Assembly: GCA_963576725.1 (NCBI GenBank)
Contig: OY755251.1
Coordinates: 36,710,862-36,774,861, forward strand
Origin: Azorinus chamasolen
Lineage: Eukaryota > Mollusca > Bivalvia > Cardiida > Solecurtidae
Direction: 5' to 3'
DNA: 64,000 nucleotides
The position numbers and the translations under genes were made by a program. The notes under the pieces are model-generated. The model was not told where the DNA came from. It made no database searches and worked only from the letters and a program-made list of their open reading frames with translations. Shown here piece by piece: positions 62,893-64,000 of this stretch. How positions within the stretch are numbered: position 1 is the stretch's first letter; each line of letters begins with the position of its first letter.

Positions 62893-63120
62893 TAACCCTT
62901 TCCCTCATATAAACGCCCTTTCACACATTTGCAAACAGAGTAGACCCAGATCAGATGGCTCCATTAGGAGCGGTCTGATCAGGGTCTACTCTGCTTGGTA
63001 ACGAAATTTGATAGATCTGTTTCTTTAGTTTCTAACATGGCTATAATGTTCCATCTTATATATTTCATTATACCTATAGGTACTGAAATTTGGAATAAAT
63101 ATAGAACTGGGAAAGGGATA
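62893..63120 (+). mobile_element. Family B MITE
   Basis: TAACCCTTTCCCTCATATAA, TTTGCAAACAGAGTAGACCC, AGATCAGATGGCTCC with partner, CTACTCTGCTTGG, long arm, CTGGGAAAGGGATAA. Confidence 0.75.
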
Positions 63121-63137
63121 AACAAGTAAAATGTTGC

Positions 63138-63266
63138 TATGGTCAAGAATCAGATCTTAAGATGTTATAAAGCACAGAGAGCTGCCCATGATCAAATGAC
63201 TTCCACAGGAGCTGTCTGACCTGGGACTCTGCTGTTTGCAGACCTCTCTATCTAGTAAAGGGTTAT
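63138..63266 (-). mobile_element. Family B MITE, truncated
   Basis: GGTCAAGAATCAGATCTTAAG, AGAGAGCTGCCCATGATC, GAGCTGTCTGACCTGGG and TAGTAAAGGGTTATGG. Confidence 0.6.
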
Positions 63267-63610
63267 GGTTGTTTTGATCTGTATACAATTGTTTATGATG
63301 TGTATTATGAATGATGATTTTTTGTATAAAATGTAATTTAATGTGCTTGATTGAACTACAAATGAAGGTTTGATTGCTTTGTGAAACTTGAAGAGCAAAT
63401 GATTGTCGACATTTTGTCCCCCTGGAATATTTGTTTATATCTGTGCTCTGTGTACTGTAAGAAAATGTTGTGGAAGAAATGGCATAAATGTGCAAAACTT
63501 GAAAGTGTCTATTCTTTGAAAGGAAAACAAGGTGATGCTTTTGTTTTTATGGTAACATTGTTTGAGAAAAGTCTTGACAGTTTTGCCTCATCTGCATTTA
63601 CGTTCAACAT
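63267..63610. other. Unassigned DNA
   Basis: Overlapping open frames on both strands (63157-63495, 63381-63686) have no recognisable similarity, and both run into B elements. Confidence 0.35.
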
Positions 63611-63614
63611 CCAT

Positions 63615-63854
63615 TTAACCCTTTCCCTCGTGAATATTTATGCAATGATGTATCACATAAATATTCATGAAATTGTTTTTTTGTAATGTCACTTTATCAA
63701 GAGGAGTTTTGGCTATGCCAGAAACTGTAGTCAGATCTATGCTATTCCAAAAGCAGAGTGGGCACTGATCACATAGCTCCTACAAGAGTTGTCAGATCTG
63801 GGTCTACCCTATTTGCAAATTTGTTAGAAGAGTATCTATGAGGCAAAGGGTTAA
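63615..63854 (-). mobile_element. Family B TTAA MITE
   Basis: This 240-bp copy has TTAACCCTTTCCCTCGTGAA and TATGAGGCAAAGGGTTAA ends. Its core is diverged: GATCACATAGCTCCTACAAG, AGTTGTCAGATCTGGG. Confidence 0.8.
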
Positions 63855-64000
63855 AGGCCATGATATTATTGTTACTGATGCTGACAATGTCTTGTCCCTC
63901 TCAAGGAGTTTGTGCTAAAAGACAATAGCTTAAGCTATTCATCTTTTTTATCACTACATTCTTTGTATGCTAGTTGCAAATTAATAATCACCTTTGTCAG

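Overview
The window is eukaryotic genomic DNA from an invertebrate, most likely a marine bivalve mollusc. It is AT-rich, intron-containing and packed with short transposon relics, including hairpin MITEs and tandem-array elements of a style described from bivalves. The phylum call is inference: no rRNA, mitochondrial or other taxon-defining gene is present.

Only two genes are well supported. On the minus strand at 23213-24493 lies an intronless coding exon for a type II membrane glycosyltransferase of the DXD sugar-binding (OCH1/SUR1-like) class. On the plus strand, 39659-56893 holds a five-exon gene for the ARGLU1 orthologue, an SR-rich splicing and transcription cofactor. Its five exons join in frame to 254 codons plus stop. 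Several transposase or retrotransposon relics also keep recognisable protein: the C-terminal end of a non-LTR reverse transcriptase (479-1012), a mariner transposase split by a spliceable intron (7322-7841), a retroelement zinc-knuckle tail (17108-17473, minus) and an endonuclease-like fragment (27830-28140, minus). Three degenerate copies of an unrecognised cysteine-containing exon lie at 28160-28590.

The rest is a layered repeat landscape. (1) Four families of TTAA-flanked MITEs (called A, B, D and E here) have TTAACCCTTT-like ends and an internal near-perfect hairpin; B is by far the most abundant. (2) Family C is a MITE with CAGAGCTCCAGATAA-like ends. (3) Family F/F2 is pogo/Tc1-like, with CAGTAAAACC or CAGTTGAAC ends next to TA. 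(4) Family G has shared termini (T-run + AGCTC ... CTCTTG) and usually central arrays of about 150-165 bp monomers; it resembles Helentron-associated/pearl-like elements. (5) There are single foldbacks, including a hAT-like palindrome with an 8-bp target duplication, and several minisatellites. Nested insertions are frequent and several give clean target-site evidence.

Layout: 1-11 kb, MITEs, mariner and minisatellites. 11-21 kb, H repeats, MITEs, microsatellites and a tRNA-like relic. 21-23 kb, nested B/F2/A elements. 23-24.5 kb, the glycosyltransferase. 25-26.2 kb, a pearl-like 161-bp array. 26-35.7 kb, mixed repeats and a 32-bp minisatellite. 35.7-38.9 kb, largely unique AT-rich DNA. 39.5-57 kb, ARGLU1, whose introns are expanded mainly by G elements. 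57-64 kb, dense B, E, F and G elements. The two genes show no functional linkage.
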